Made by a program: the position numbers and the translations under genes. A DNA stretch of 64,000 nucleotides, from NCBI RefSeq assembly GCF_000756775.1, contig NZ_CCSF01000001.1, positions 2,480,001 to 2,544,000 on the forward strand, read 5' to 3'. The notes beneath the pieces are model-generated. The model saw only the letters and a list, made by a program, of their open reading frames with translations, was not told the DNA's origin and ran no database searches. Position 1 is the stretch's first letter; every line of letters begins with the position of its first letter. Below, in pieces: positions 20,404 to 29,545 of the stretch. The stretch is from Pseudomonas saudiphocaensis (lineage in GTDB: Bacteria > Pseudomonadota > Gammaproteobacteria > Pseudomonadales > Pseudomonadaceae).

Positions 20404-20786
20404 GACCCCTGCAGCGCATCCTGCACATCGATGACGTGCCGTCGATACAGGTGGTGACGCGCATCGCCCTGGAGAAACTCGGCGGTTTTCAGATTCTGAG
20501 CTGCGCCAGTGGCGCCGAAGCGCTGGCGCAGGTCCGCCAGTTCGATCCAGACCTGATTCTTCTGGATCTCGAATTGCCGCAAATGGACGGCCTTGAATTG
20601 TTGCAGCAACTCGCACAACTGATCGATCTGCAACGCATACCGGTGGTACTTCTGACCGGCCGTAAGGAACCGGTCGAGCTGGCCGATTTGCGCCATCTGG
20701 GGGTTCGCCAGCTGTTGCTCAAACCCTTCGACCCCCTGCTACTGGCGACACAGCTCAATGCAATATGGGAAGCCGAACATGAGTAA
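20400..20786 (+). CDS. Single-domain response regulator (CheY-like receiver)
   Basis: This 128-residue receiver is paralogous to that at 17596, with phospho-acceptor Asp56 (LILLDLELPQMDG) and Asp residues 11-12 in the acidic pocket. The lysine corresponding to the CheY Lys109 lies in LLLKPFDPL. Its start overlaps the kinase stop by ATGA, and its end overlaps the Hpt-GGEEF gene by eight bases. Tight coupling suggests one transcript and one pathway. It has no effector domain. Confidence 0.91.
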   Translation: MRPLQRILHIDDVPSIQVVTRIALEKLGGFQILSCASGAEALAQVRQFDPDLILLDLELPQMDGLELLQQLAQLIDLQRIPVVLLTGRKEPVELADLRHLGVRQLLLKPFDPLLLATQLNAIWEAEHE

Positions 20787-22413
20787 TGCCGAAGCGCTGC
20801 AAAGCCAGCTGCAAGCCTTGACCGACAAGTTCGCCGAACGCCTGCAGCAGGAGCTGCCGGAGCTCGATCGGCTTGCCGAAGCCTTGCAGCAGGCCCGCGA
20901 CAACGAGCAGCGCCGGCAACTGATGCTGGTCCTTCACGAACACCTGCACCGCCTCGCCGGTAGTGCCGGCACCTTCGGCTTCACCACCCTCGGCCAGCAG
21001 GCGCGCCTGCTGGAGCAACGGGCGGACCGCTGGCTGGAAGCCTCGAAGCCCAGCGGCCAGGCGCTCACGGCATTTGTTCGGGCGGTGCGCCTGTGGACCG
21101 CAGAAACCCAGGCTCGGGCGCCGAACAACCTGCCCGAGGCTCCCGCGGAAAGCTGCGACAACCTCCAGGCCGGCTGTCGCATCTTCCTGCTTGAAAGCGA
21201 CCCTGACGCAGGCCACAAGCTGTGCCAGACGCTGGGCAACTTCGGTTACGACGTACTGCGCTTCAGCCAGCCCGAGCCACTGTTGGCCGCCCTTGCCGAG
21301 CAACTGCCCGACGCCCTTATCGTCAGCCAGCATGCCAACGAGTTGGCGGCCATCGGCCCCCTGCAGCAGAGTCTGGAAACGCCGCTGCCGCTGCTGGTGA
21401 TCAGCCAGCGTAGCGACTTCGACAGCCAGTTGGCCGCCGTTCGAGCCGGAGCGCAAGGCTATTTCACCCGGCCGGTGGATCTTACGCAGCTGGAAAACAG
21501 CCTGGAACACTGCCTCAACCTGCAGCATAACGAGCCTTATCGGATCCTCATCGTCGATGATGATGCCGACCTGGCCGCCCGCTACAGCCTGGTTCTGCGC
21601 AACTCGCAGATGCTGGTGCAGACCCTCAGCGACCCCAGCCAGCTGTTCGATACCCTGCACACCTTCAACCCGGAAGTGCTGCTGCTGGACGTCAATATGC
21701 CGCTGTGCTCAGGCCCTGAACTGGCGCAGATGATTCGCCTCAATGATGAATGGCTACGCCTGACCATCATCTATCTGTCCGCCGAAACCGATATCAACCG
21801 GCAGATGGCCGCGCTGCTCAAGGCCGGTGACGACTTCATCACCAAACCCATCAGCGACAACGCGCTGATTGCCGCCGTGTTCTCCCACGCCAAGCGCGCC
21901 CGCTCGCTGAGCACGGCGCTGGCGCGCGACAGCCTTACCGGCCTGCTCAAGCATGCCGACATCAAGGAACACGTGATTGTGGAGGCTCAGCGAGCTCAGC
22001 GCAGCGGCAAGCCGACCAGCGTGGTCATGCTCGACCTGGACCACTTCAAGCAGGTCAACGACCAGTACGGCCATGCCGCGGGCGACAATGTCATTCGGTC
22101 ACTGGCCAACCTTCTGCGCCAGCGACTGAGGCGCATCGATAGCCTGGGCCGCTACGGCGGCGAGGAGTTCGTTGCCGTTCTGCCCGAGTGCAGCGCCGAG
22201 CAAGCCAAGACCATCTTCGACGAGATCCGCCAGCGCTTCGCGGCGCTGAATTTCCATGCCGGCCCGCACACCTTCAGCGTCTCACTCAGCGCTGGCATCT
22301 GCGAAACCAGCGCCCAGGTGGAGCCTGGAACCCTGCTCGAACGCGCCGACCAGGCGCTGTACGTCGCCAAGCACAACGGCCGCAACCAGGTTCGCATAGC
22401 AGCTCGGGACTGA
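20779..22413 (+). CDS. Hpt-REC-REC-GGEEF diguanylate cyclase
   Basis: This 544-residue phosphorelay cyclase has an N-terminal Hpt domain with probable phospho-His57 (LHRLAGSAGTFGF). A degenerate receiver follows at about 130-245, with no Asp where the acceptor should be (ALIVSQHAN). An intact second receiver has Asp304 (LLLDVNMP). The GGDEF domain at about 385-540 has GGEEF at 460-464. It should make cyclic di-GMP when its receiver is phosphorylated. I use ATG 20779 because GGGAAG precedes it; an in-frame start seven codons earlier lacks this. It is the last gene of the HK-RR-HK-RR cluster and the probable output of both kinases. Confidence 0.9.
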   Translation: MSNAEALQSQLQALTDKFAERLQQELPELDRLAEALQQARDNEQRRQLMLVLHEHLHRLAGSAGTFGFTTLGQQARLLEQRADRWLEASKPSGQALTAFVRAVRLWTAETQARAPNNLPEAPAESCDNLQAGCRIFLLESDPDAGHKLCQTLGNFGYDVLRFSQPEPLLAALAEQLPDALIVSQHANELAAIGPLQQSLETPLPLLVISQRSDFDSQLAAVRAGAQGYFTRPVDLTQLENSLEHCLNLQHNEPYRILIVDDDADLAARYSLVLRNSQMLVQTLSDPSQLFDTLHTFNPEVLLLDVNMPLCSGPELAQMIRLNDEWLRLTIIYLSAETDINRQMAALLKAGDDFITKPISDNALIAAVFSHAKRARSLSTALARDSLTGLLKHADIKEHVIVEAQRAQRSGKPTSVVMLDLDHFKQVNDQYGHAAGDNVIRSLANLLRQRLRRIDSLGRYGGEEFVAVLPECSAEQAKTIFDEIRQRFAALNFHAGPHTFSVSLSAGICETSAQVEPGTLLERADQALYVAKHNGRNQVRIAARD

Positions 22414-22490
22414 AGCCAAAGGCTACAGAGCCAGCCCCGGCACCTCTGAAAATTGGACTTGCCGTTAATCAGGTCGCCAGAGCCGGCCCA

Positions 22491-23966
22491 TCACTGCGCC
22501 AGTCGAAACGACTCGAACAATGCCGGGATACCCGGGAACATGCCGATGCCCAGCATCACGCCGCAAAGCACGACGAACACCAGCAAGGGAATGATCCAGC
22601 GATGCAGGCGACTCAGCGACTGGCTGTGCGCCTTGTCACCGACCAGCCCCATATTGTCCAGCAGCACCGTCAGCGACCAGCCGAACACCGGGTTTACCAG
22701 CGCCGAGGAGAACACCACGATGGCCGCCGACTGCGAGGTCTTGCCTTCGCGGGTCATCTGCATGCCCGCTTCAAGCAACGGCAGGAACACACCCACCAGT
22801 AACGCCACGCTGAGCACTGGCGGCCAGATGGCCAGATCCATCGGGTAGCCCCAGAGCGCCGCGATCACACAGAGCAGACCGGTCAGCATTGCACCCGCCG
22901 GGATTGGCCGCTTGGCGATGGCCGCCGGCACCAGAAAGGTACCCCAGGAAGACGCCAGGTTGCCGCCGCCCAACGCTGTGCCGACGACCTGCCGCGCCGC
23001 CGCCACACACATGGTGTCGTCGATGTTCATCAGCACTTTCTGCGCTTTATGCGGGTAGTTGAGCTGTTGGAAAATCCGGTGGCCGAGGAAGTCCGGCGAC
23101 CACATCGCCACAGCCAGTACCGCGAAGGGGAAGACCGCTACGAAGTGATGTAGTCCCGGCAGGCCGAGCTGCCAGCCAGTGTCCTCGCCCCACCAATAAG
23201 CGGGATTGAGATTGGGGATACCCGGCTCGGTCTCGAACTCGAAGGGTGCACCCAAGGCGAAGGAGATCACCGCCGCCAACACGCAGCCCAGGGGAATCGC
23301 CAGCCAGCGCAAGCGTATGTGCTCCAGATAGGCATACATCACGATGGTTGCGAACACTACAACGAAGGCGATGTAGCCCATATCAAAGCCATTGGCCCAC
23401 TCGAACAGCACCTTGATCTGTGAAGTCACGCCAATGAAGCCCAGATATAGCAGCAGGCCGCCGCACACTCCGTCACTGGTCAGGCGCGCCAGTAGACTGC
23501 CGCCCTTGAAGACCCCCAAGGTAAAGCCCAGCACACCGACCATGATGCCCAATGCCATGGGATGGCCGCCCGATGCGACAATCAGCGGAATCAGCGGAAT
23601 CAGCGGGCCGTGGGTTCCGGCCAAATTGGAGGTCGGATTGAGGAAGCCGGAAAACAGCACCACAAACAGAAGCGCAGCAATGAGCATCTCAAAACGGACG
23701 TTTTCGATGACAAAATCATCGGAAAGGCCCAGTGGTGCGGCAAAGGTTGAGACGATCGCCGCAACCATGACGATTTTGCCGATGGTCGCAGCCATAGCCG
23801 GCACCCAATCTTCGTATTCGAAGCGGTAATCACGAAACGGCAGGTTAATCCCCCAGCGTTTCGGCGCCATGATTTCCAGCTCATGCTCGAGATACTCCGA
23901 GCGGGTTGCAAACTGTCCCTTTGGCTTATGGAGCTCCTGGTAACTGCATAGGTCCCTATCTTTCAT
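22491..23966 (-). CDS. DUF3360 family multi-pass membrane protein
   Basis: This protein of about 491 residues has around ten to twelve hydrophobic segments and resembles the DUF3360 family, which I recall as distantly related to SulP/xanthine-type permeases. Recognisable blocks are NPTSNLAGTHGPLIPLIP and GTALGGGNLASSWGTFLVPA, similar to substrate-pocket half-helices of such transporters. Its substrate is unknown. A GTG four codons upstream (23978) could also start it; neither site has a strong ribosome-binding sequence. It is flanked by unrelated genes, so context says nothing about its role. Confidence 0.8.
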   Translation of the reverse strand: MKDRDLCSYQELHKPKGQFATRSEYLEHELEIMAPKRWGINLPFRDYRFEYEDWVPAMAATIGKIVMVAAIVSTFAAPLGLSDDFVIENVRFEMLIAALLFVVLFSGFLNPTSNLAGTHGPLIPLIPLIVASGGHPMALGIMVGVLGFTLGVFKGGSLLARLTSDGVCGGLLLYLGFIGVTSQIKVLFEWANGFDMGYIAFVVVFATIVMYAYLEHIRLRWLAIPLGCVLAAVISFALGAPFEFETEPGIPNLNPAYWWGEDTGWQLGLPGLHHFVAVFPFAVLAVAMWSPDFLGHRIFQQLNYPHKAQKVLMNIDDTMCVAAARQVVGTALGGGNLASSWGTFLVPAAIAKRPIPAGAMLTGLLCVIAALWGYPMDLAIWPPVLSVALLVGVFLPLLEAGMQMTREGKTSQSAAIVVFSSALVNPVFGWSLTVLLDNMGLVGDKAHSQSLSRLHRWIIPLLVFVVLCGVMLGIGMFPGIPALFESFRLAQ

Positions 23967-24062
23967 GACAATCGCCACACCAAGAAAAAGGGCGCAACGG
24001 TACAGATCGGCAAGCGACAGCTCACCAAGACCTTAAGTGGATTGAAGTAAGTCGCGCCATAT

Positions 24063-24076
24063 GATAGCTAGCTATC
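24063..24076. promoter_or_regulatory. 14-base perfect palindrome upstream of the DUF3360 gene
   Basis: GATAGCTAGCTATC is a perfect palindrome about 95 bases ahead of the DUF3360 start, in the gap to the DUF4124 gene. It could be a regulator binding site. No regulator gene is adjacent, and chance occurrence is possible. Confidence 0.3.
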
Positions 24077-24132
24077 TAAATGCCATCACCGCTATGGCCA
24101 ACCATCAGATCAAGCGCTGGAAGAAAGTCAGC

Positions 24133-24726
24133 TTATGGCGTTTGCCCGAGCAGCTCCGCAACACGCTGGCGATCGTCGGCGAAGCTGCTCCGAGCCTCGA
24201 CCCGCCCCTTCTCGTAGCGCTTGAGATCACGCTGCAGGCTGGCCTGCTCCTGCTCCAGGTTGGCGATCTGCGCCAGCAGGTTTTCCGGGACACCGCGGCC
24301 CGCTCGCTCATGGTTGGCAGCCTGCTTCTGCAAATTGTCCTGCTGGTTGCGTAACGCCTGCAGATTGCCCTGAGTCAGACCGATCACGCTATCCAACTCG
24401 GCAAGCCGACGCGCTTCGGCTCGCTCCACGTCCTCGACACTGGCATACAGACGCAGCAGTTTCGCATCGGCAGCTGCCCGCGCCTTGTCGGCCTGCAGCC
24501 GCTGAAACTCTTCGGCGCTGGGTGCCGGGGGGATTTCACGGATGACACGGCCCTGCTCGTTGAGCACCTGATAGCCACGGCCGATGTGCTGCGGCGGAAC
24601 GCCGTGTCGATCGAGTACCACCACCCCGCGGTCATCCACATAACGATAGAGTTCGGCGGCCTGCGCCAGAACCGGAGCCAGCAGGCCCAGCAACAATATC
24701 GAGCGAATGAACAGCGGTGTGCGCAT
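24133..24726 (-). CDS. DUF4124 domain-containing secreted/periplasmic protein
   Basis: This 197-residue protein has a signal peptide (cleavage near VLAQA, residues 20-24). A short DUF4124 domain follows at about 25-70 (ELYRYVDDRGVVVLDRHGVP), then a long helical, charged region from about 70 to 180 that is probably coiled coil. DUF4124 proteins are common in pseudomonads and mostly uncharacterised. It lies 16 bases downstream of pyrE on the same strand, so it may be cotranscribed. No function can be assigned. Confidence 0.82.
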   Translation of the reverse strand: MRTPLFIRSILLLGLLAPVLAQAAELYRYVDDRGVVVLDRHGVPPQHIGRGYQVLNEQGRVIREIPPAPSAEEFQRLQADKARAAADAKLLRLYASVEDVERAEARRLAELDSVIGLTQGNLQALRNQQDNLQKQAANHERAGRGVPENLLAQIANLEQEQASLQRDLKRYEKGRVEARSSFADDRQRVAELLGQTP

Positions 24727-24742
24727 GCCGAACTCCAGAGTG

Positions 24743-25384
24743 TCAGATCCCGTATCGCTCGCGGTAAGCCTGCACGGCGGGCAGGTGCTGCTTCAGCTGA
24801 GCGTCATCGGCCAGATACTCCAGCACTTGTGTCAGGGACACAATACTGACTACTGGCATTTGATAATCACGCTCCACTTCCTGGATCGCCGAAAGCTCGC
24901 CCTGCCCCCGCTCCTGCCGATCGAGGGCGATCAGCACCCCGGCAGCCTGGGCATTCTGGGCCTGGATGATCTGCATGACTTCACGGATGGCGGTACCGGC
25001 GGTGATCACGTCATCGACGATCAGCACGCGCCCGGTCAGCGGCGAGCCGACCAGGGTGCCGCCTTCGCCGTGATCCTTGGCTTCCTTGCGGTTGAAACAC
25101 CAGGGCAGATCGCGCTGGTGATGTTCGGCCAGCGAGATCGCCGTGGCCGCCGCCAGCGGAATGCCTTTATAGGCCGGGCCGAAGACCACATCGAACTCGA
25201 TGCCACTGTCGACAATGGCCGCCGCATAGAAACGTCCCAACTGGGCCAGGGCCGAGCCGCTGTTGAACAGACCGGCATTGAAGAAATAGGGGCTGGTGCG
25301 CCCGGATTTCAGAGTGAACTCACCAAAGCGCAGAACCCCGCGCTCGATGGCGAAGCCGATGAACTCGCGCTGATACGCCTGCAT
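24743..25384 (-). CDS. pyrE: Orotate phosphoribosyltransferase (PyrE)
   Basis: This 213-residue enzyme makes orotidine 5'-phosphate from orotate and PRPP in pyrimidine synthesis. The PRPP loop is [16 protein letters not shown], the family's diagnostic motif. The catalytic flexible loop [13 protein letters not shown] follows the usual spacing. Length equals that of other gamma-proteobacterial PyrE. It is divergent from crc, the conserved pseudomonad arrangement. Confidence 0.97.
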   Translation of the reverse strand: MQAYQREFIGFAIERGVLRFGEFTLKSGRTSPYFFNAGLFNSGSALAQLGRFYAAAIVDSGIEFDVVFGPAYKGIPLAAATAISLAEHHQRDLPWCFNRKEAKDHGEGGTLVGSPLTGRVLIVDDVITAGTAIREVMQIIQAQNAQAAGVLIALDRQERGQGELSAIQEVERDYQMPVVSIVSLTQVLEYLADDAQLKQHLPAVQAYRERYGI

Positions 25385-25468
25385 GAAGAAAATTCCCGGA
25401 AGACACTGATTTCGCTAATTGCGAGGAGCTTGGGTTATCATACACACACGAGTTTTCAGGGGCCATTT

Positions 25469-26248
25469 ATGCGGATTATCAGCGTCAACGTGAATGGTAT
25501 TCAGGCGGCAGCACAGCGGGGTCTACTCAGCTGGTTGCAAGCACAGAATGCCGATGTCATCTGCCTGCAGGATACCCGCGCCTCCGTAGTAGAACTTGAC
25601 GATCCTGCTTATCAGCTCGACGGCTACTTTCTTTATGCCTGCGATGCTGAAATCCCCGAGCAAGGCGGCGTCGCGTTGTACTCCCGACTGCAACCCAAGG
25701 CCATCATCATGGGCCTGGGTTTCGAAACAGCCGACCGCTATGGTCGTTACCTGCAGGCCGATTTCGACAAGGTCAGCATCTCCAGCCTGCTACTGCCTAC
25801 AGGCCGCGGCGGTGATGAAGACCTGAACCAGAAATTCAAGTTCATGGACGACTTCGCCCATTACCTCGACAAGCAACGCCGCAAGCGCCGCGAGTACCTG
25901 TATTGCGGCTCGCTGCATGTGGCACACCAGAAGCTGGACGTGAAGAACTGGCGCGACTGCCAGCAGGAAGTAGGCTTCCTGGCGCCGGAACGTGCTTGGC
26001 TTGACGAGATTTTCGGCACCATGGGTTATGTCGATGCCTTGCGCGAAGTCACCCGTGAAGGCGACTTGTACAGCTGGTGGTCCGATACCGAACAGGCACA
26101 GCTGCTCAACCTCGGCTGGCGCTTCGACTACCAGATCCTCACCTCGGGGCTGCGCCGTTTCGTCCGTAGCGCGCGCCTGCCACGCCAGCCGCGCTTTTCC
26201 CAGCACTCGGCACTGATAGTCGATTACGACTGGACGCTGAGCCTCTGA
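25469..26248 (+). CDS. crc: Catabolite repression control protein (Crc)
   Basis: This 259-residue exonuclease III/endonuclease-fold protein acts with Hfq to repress translation of catabolic mRNAs in Pseudomonas when preferred carbon sources are present. Nuclease activity is absent in the family despite the fold. The start MRIISVNVNGIQAAAQRG and length match Crc, and it is divergent from pyrE as usual. The frame stays open far upstream, but that region is the antisense of pyrE; the ATG at 25469 has a CAGGGG site. It probably controls several catabolic operons in this very window, such as spu and glc, by inference. Confidence 0.95.
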   Translation: MRIISVNVNGIQAAAQRGLLSWLQAQNADVICLQDTRASVVELDDPAYQLDGYFLYACDAEIPEQGGVALYSRLQPKAIIMGLGFETADRYGRYLQADFDKVSISSLLLPTGRGGDEDLNQKFKFMDDFAHYLDKQRRKRREYLYCGSLHVAHQKLDVKNWRDCQQEVGFLAPERAWLDEIFGTMGYVDALREVTREGDLYSWWSDTEQAQLLNLGWRFDYQILTSGLRRFVRSARLPRQPRFSQHSALIVDYDWTLSL

Positions 26249-26252
26249 TCGG

Positions 26253-26272
26253 GCGGCCAGCACGCTGGCCGC
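26253..26272. terminator. Hairpin between convergent crc and DUF4870 gene
   Basis: A perfect inverted repeat, GCGGCCAGC-AC-GCTGGCCGC, follows the crc stop. It is located where a bidirectional terminator is expected, but lacks a clear T run on either side. Confidence 0.5.
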
Positions 26273-26296
26273 TGCCGTTCTTGCACCCTCGCCCGG

Positions 26297-26665
26297 CTAT
26301 TTGACGATCCGCCAGCAGAGCGGATAGCGATAGGGCTTGCCCTCGTTGGCGCGGATGCCGGCGATCACCACCAGCACCAGCGCCACCACACTGACCAGCA
26401 CCATCAGCGGAAAGCCGATAAGGATCCAGGCGAGCACCCCGCAGATCATCAGCAGAATGCTGAAGGTGATCTGGAAGTTGAGTGCCTCCTTGCCTTGCTC
26501 GTCGATAAAAGGGTCCATGTCCTTCTTCAGCTGCCAGATGATCAGCGGCCCCAGCACGTTGCCGATCATCGGCACCACGAACCAGCAGAACGCCGAGTAA
26601 TGGCAGAGCATGGCCCAGCGTCGCACCTGGGAGGAAGGCTGTGGAACCGGCAGCTGATCAGTCAT
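26297..26665 (-). CDS. DUF4870 small membrane protein
   Basis: This 122-residue protein has about three hydrophobic segments (near 25-45, 62-90 and 90-112) and the DUF4870/Tic20-like signature, including GPLIIWQLKKDMDPFIDEQGKEALNFQ. The family is widespread and of unknown function. It lies 14 bases downstream of rph on the same strand. The short N-terminal tail is proline/serine-rich and cytoplasmic by prediction. Confidence 0.85.
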   Translation of the reverse strand: MTDQLPVPQPSSQVRRWAMLCHYSAFCWFVVPMIGNVLGPLIIWQLKKDMDPFIDEQGKEALNFQITFSILLMICGVLAWILIGFPLMVLVSVVALVLVVIAGIRANEGKPYRYPLCWRIVK

Positions 26666-26679
26666 GGTCTTCTCCGTCG

Positions 26680-27402
26680 TTAGTCAGCCAGTGCAGCCTG
26701 TTGCACGGCGAACAGCTCCCGCATGCCGGCCTGGGCCAGTGCCAGCATGGCATTGAGTTCTTCAGGCTGGAACGGCGCTCCTTCGGCGGTGCCCTGTACT
26801 TCGATGAAGCCACCGGCGTCGGTCATCACCACATTGAGATCGGTTTCCGCGGCGGAATCTTCCAGATAGTCCAAATCCAGCACAGCTTCACCCTGGTACA
26901 TGCCCACGGAAACGGCGGCGACCATCTGCTTGAGCGGATTGCCGCCCTTGAGCCCACCACGTTTTTTCAGCACGGCCAGCGCATCCACCAGCGCCACCAT
27001 GGCCCCGGTGATGGAGGCGGTACGGGTGCCGCCATCGGCCTGGATCACATCGCAATCGATATAGATGGTGTTCTCGCCCAGCTTGCTCATGTCCAGTGCA
27101 GCGCGCAGCGAGCGACCGATCAGGCGCTGGATCTCCAGGGTTCGGCCACCCTGTTTGCCACGGCTGGCCTCGCGCTGATTCCGCGAGCCGGTAGAGCGCG
27201 GCAGCATGCCGTACTCAGCCGTGAGCCACCCCTGCCCTTGGCCTTTGAGGAAGCGCGGTACGCCGTTTTCGATACTGGCGGTGCAGATCACCTTGGTCTC
27301 GCCGAACTCAACCAGCACCGAGCCTTCGGCATGCATGGTGTAGTTGCGGGTGATACGGATCGAACGCAGCTGGTCGGCGGCGCGGCCACTGGGACGCTTC
27401 AT
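26680..27402 (-). CDS. rph: Ribonuclease PH (Rph)
   Basis: This 240-residue phosphorolytic exoribonuclease trims tRNA 3' ends. Family blocks visible include [17 protein letters not shown] at the start, the phosphate-binding [17 protein letters not shown] region, and [19 protein letters not shown]. The ATG at 27402 is preferred: its AGGAA site is correctly spaced, whereas one two codons earlier is too close. It is divergent from yicC, as is usual in Pseudomonas. Confidence 0.97.
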   Translation of the reverse strand: MKRPSGRAADQLRSIRITRNYTMHAEGSVLVEFGETKVICTASIENGVPRFLKGQGQGWLTAEYGMLPRSTGSRNQREASRGKQGGRTLEIQRLIGRSLRAALDMSKLGENTIYIDCDVIQADGGTRTASITGAMVALVDALAVLKKRGGLKGGNPLKQMVAAVSVGMYQGEAVLDLDYLEDSAAETDLNVVMTDAGGFIEVQGTAEGAPFQPEELNAMLALAQAGMRELFAVQQAALAD

Positions 27403-27574
27403 GGACATTTCCTGTTTCTATGGATTCGAGTGGACGCATTATAGGTGCCTTTGCGGCTGATTCATGCAGCCAGCCGGCTAATCGCACCGGTTATAACGAC
27501 CGAGAGCCGGGGCGTTGCCCGCCTTTTTGCTTTACAATCCTCCGCCTTTCGCAATATCACCGAGAGGTTCCCCG

Positions 27575-28438
27575 ATGATCCATAGCATGACGGCCTTTGC
27601 CCGTGCCGAACAGGCCGGCGCCCACGGCACTCTCAGCTGGGAAATCCGCTCGGTCAATCATCGCTACCTGGAACCGCACCTGCGCCTGCCGGAAGCCTTC
27701 CGCGACCTCGAAGGTGCGGTGCGCGAAGCCCTGCGCAAGGGCCTGTCGCGGGGCAAGGTCGAATGCACCCTGCGCTTTGCCGAGGACAGCAGTGGGCGCT
27801 CGATGCAGATCGACAGCCAGCGCGCCAGCCAGCTGATCGCCGCCGCCGAAAGCGTAGCCTCTCTGATCAAGCAGCCCGCCCCGATCAATCCGCTGGAAGT
27901 GCTCGCCTGGCCGGGCGTGCTGGTGGGCGACGCCAGCGATCCGCAGGCACTCAACAGCGCAGCGCTGGCGCTGTTTCATGAAACCCTTGGCGAATTGAAA
28001 AAAGGCCGTCAGCGTGAAGGCGAAGAGCTGGCCCGCCTGATCGAAGAGCGCCTTGATGCGATCACCCAGGAGACCGCCACGCTGCGCGAGCAGGTGCCGC
28101 AGATGCTTGCCCTGCAACGGCAGAAACTGCTGGACCGCTGCGCCGAGATGCAGGTTGAGCTGGACCCGCAACGCCTGGAACAGGAAATGGTCCTGCTGGC
28201 GCAGAAAAGCGACGTCGCCGAGGAACTCGACCGCCTCGCCACCCATGTCGTCGAAGTGCGCCGAATACTGAAATCGGGAGGCGCCGCAGGCCGGCGGCTA
28301 GACTTTCTTATGCAGGAACTCAACCGCGAAGCCAACACTCTCGGTTCCAAGGCGTTCGATCCACGCAGCACCCAGGCCGCGGTCAACCTCAAGGTCCTGA
28401 TCGAGCAGATGCGCGAACAGGTGCAGAACATCGAATAA
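27575..28438 (+). CDS. yicC: YicC family endoribonuclease-like protein
   Basis: This 287-residue YicC/YloC protein begins MIHSMTAFARAE, the family's typical start, and ends with the conserved block GRRLDFLMQELNREANTLGSKA. E. coli YicC has been linked to RNA turnover as an endoribonuclease; activity here is inferred from family. The frame extends 20 codons upstream, but GAGAGG ahead of 27575 and family length fix the start. It is followed 66 bases later by gmk, as in many gamma-proteobacteria. Confidence 0.94.
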   Translation: MIHSMTAFARAEQAGAHGTLSWEIRSVNHRYLEPHLRLPEAFRDLEGAVREALRKGLSRGKVECTLRFAEDSSGRSMQIDSQRASQLIAAAESVASLIKQPAPINPLEVLAWPGVLVGDASDPQALNSAALALFHETLGELKKGRQREGEELARLIEERLDAITQETATLREQVPQMLALQRQKLLDRCAEMQVELDPQRLEQEMVLLAQKSDVAEELDRLATHVVEVRRILKSGGAAGRRLDFLMQELNREANTLGSKAFDPRSTQAAVNLKVLIEQMREQVQNIE

Positions 28439-28453
28439 CGGGCATTGCCCTGA

Positions 28454-29125
<672 letters not shown>

Positions 29126-29224
29126 CGGGCGCTTTTATAGCTTCCATAACCGCTGGTGATTTTTTAGACTATCCCGTCCGCTCGCCCATTTGGGCACGCT
29201 TTACCGAATCTGATGAGGAACACC

Positions 29225-29488
29225 ATGGCCCGCGTTACCGTTGAAGACTGCCTGGACAACGTAGATAACCGCTTCGAGCTGGTCATGCTCGCGACCAAGC
29301 GCTCGCGCCAGCTGGCCACCGGCGGCAAGGAGCCCAAGGTAGCCTGGGAGAACGACAAGCCGACCGTGGTCGCCCTGCGCGAAATCGCTTCCGGCCTGAT
29401 CGACTATGACGTCATCGCCCAGGAAGAAATCGTGGACGACGAACCGCTCTTCGCCCAGTACGAGGAAGAGCCCAACGAGGCCATCTGA
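29225..29488 (+). CDS. rpoZ: RNA polymerase omega subunit (RpoZ)
   Basis: This 87-residue subunit begins [19 protein letters not shown] and contains the RPB6/omega core [12 protein letters not shown]. It assists assembly of RNA polymerase and contributes to a ppGpp-binding site. I choose ATG 29225 over one four codons earlier because it matches omega proteins and is preceded by GAGGAA. It lies directly upstream of spoT, the conserved arrangement. Confidence 0.97.
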   Translation: MARVTVEDCLDNVDNRFELVMLATKRSRQLATGGKEPKVAWENDKPTVVALREIASGLIDYDVIAQEEIVDDEPLFAQYEEEPNEAI

Positions 29489-29545
29489 TCATATGCCGGG
29501 TCGAAGACGAATCGCCGAGACGCGCTGTCGGCAAGGAGTAATGCC

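Noticed and set aside
24707-25468. Upstream extension of the crc frame by about 250 codons
   Set aside because: The extension is antisense to pyrE. The ATG at 25469 has a ribosome site and gives the known Crc length.
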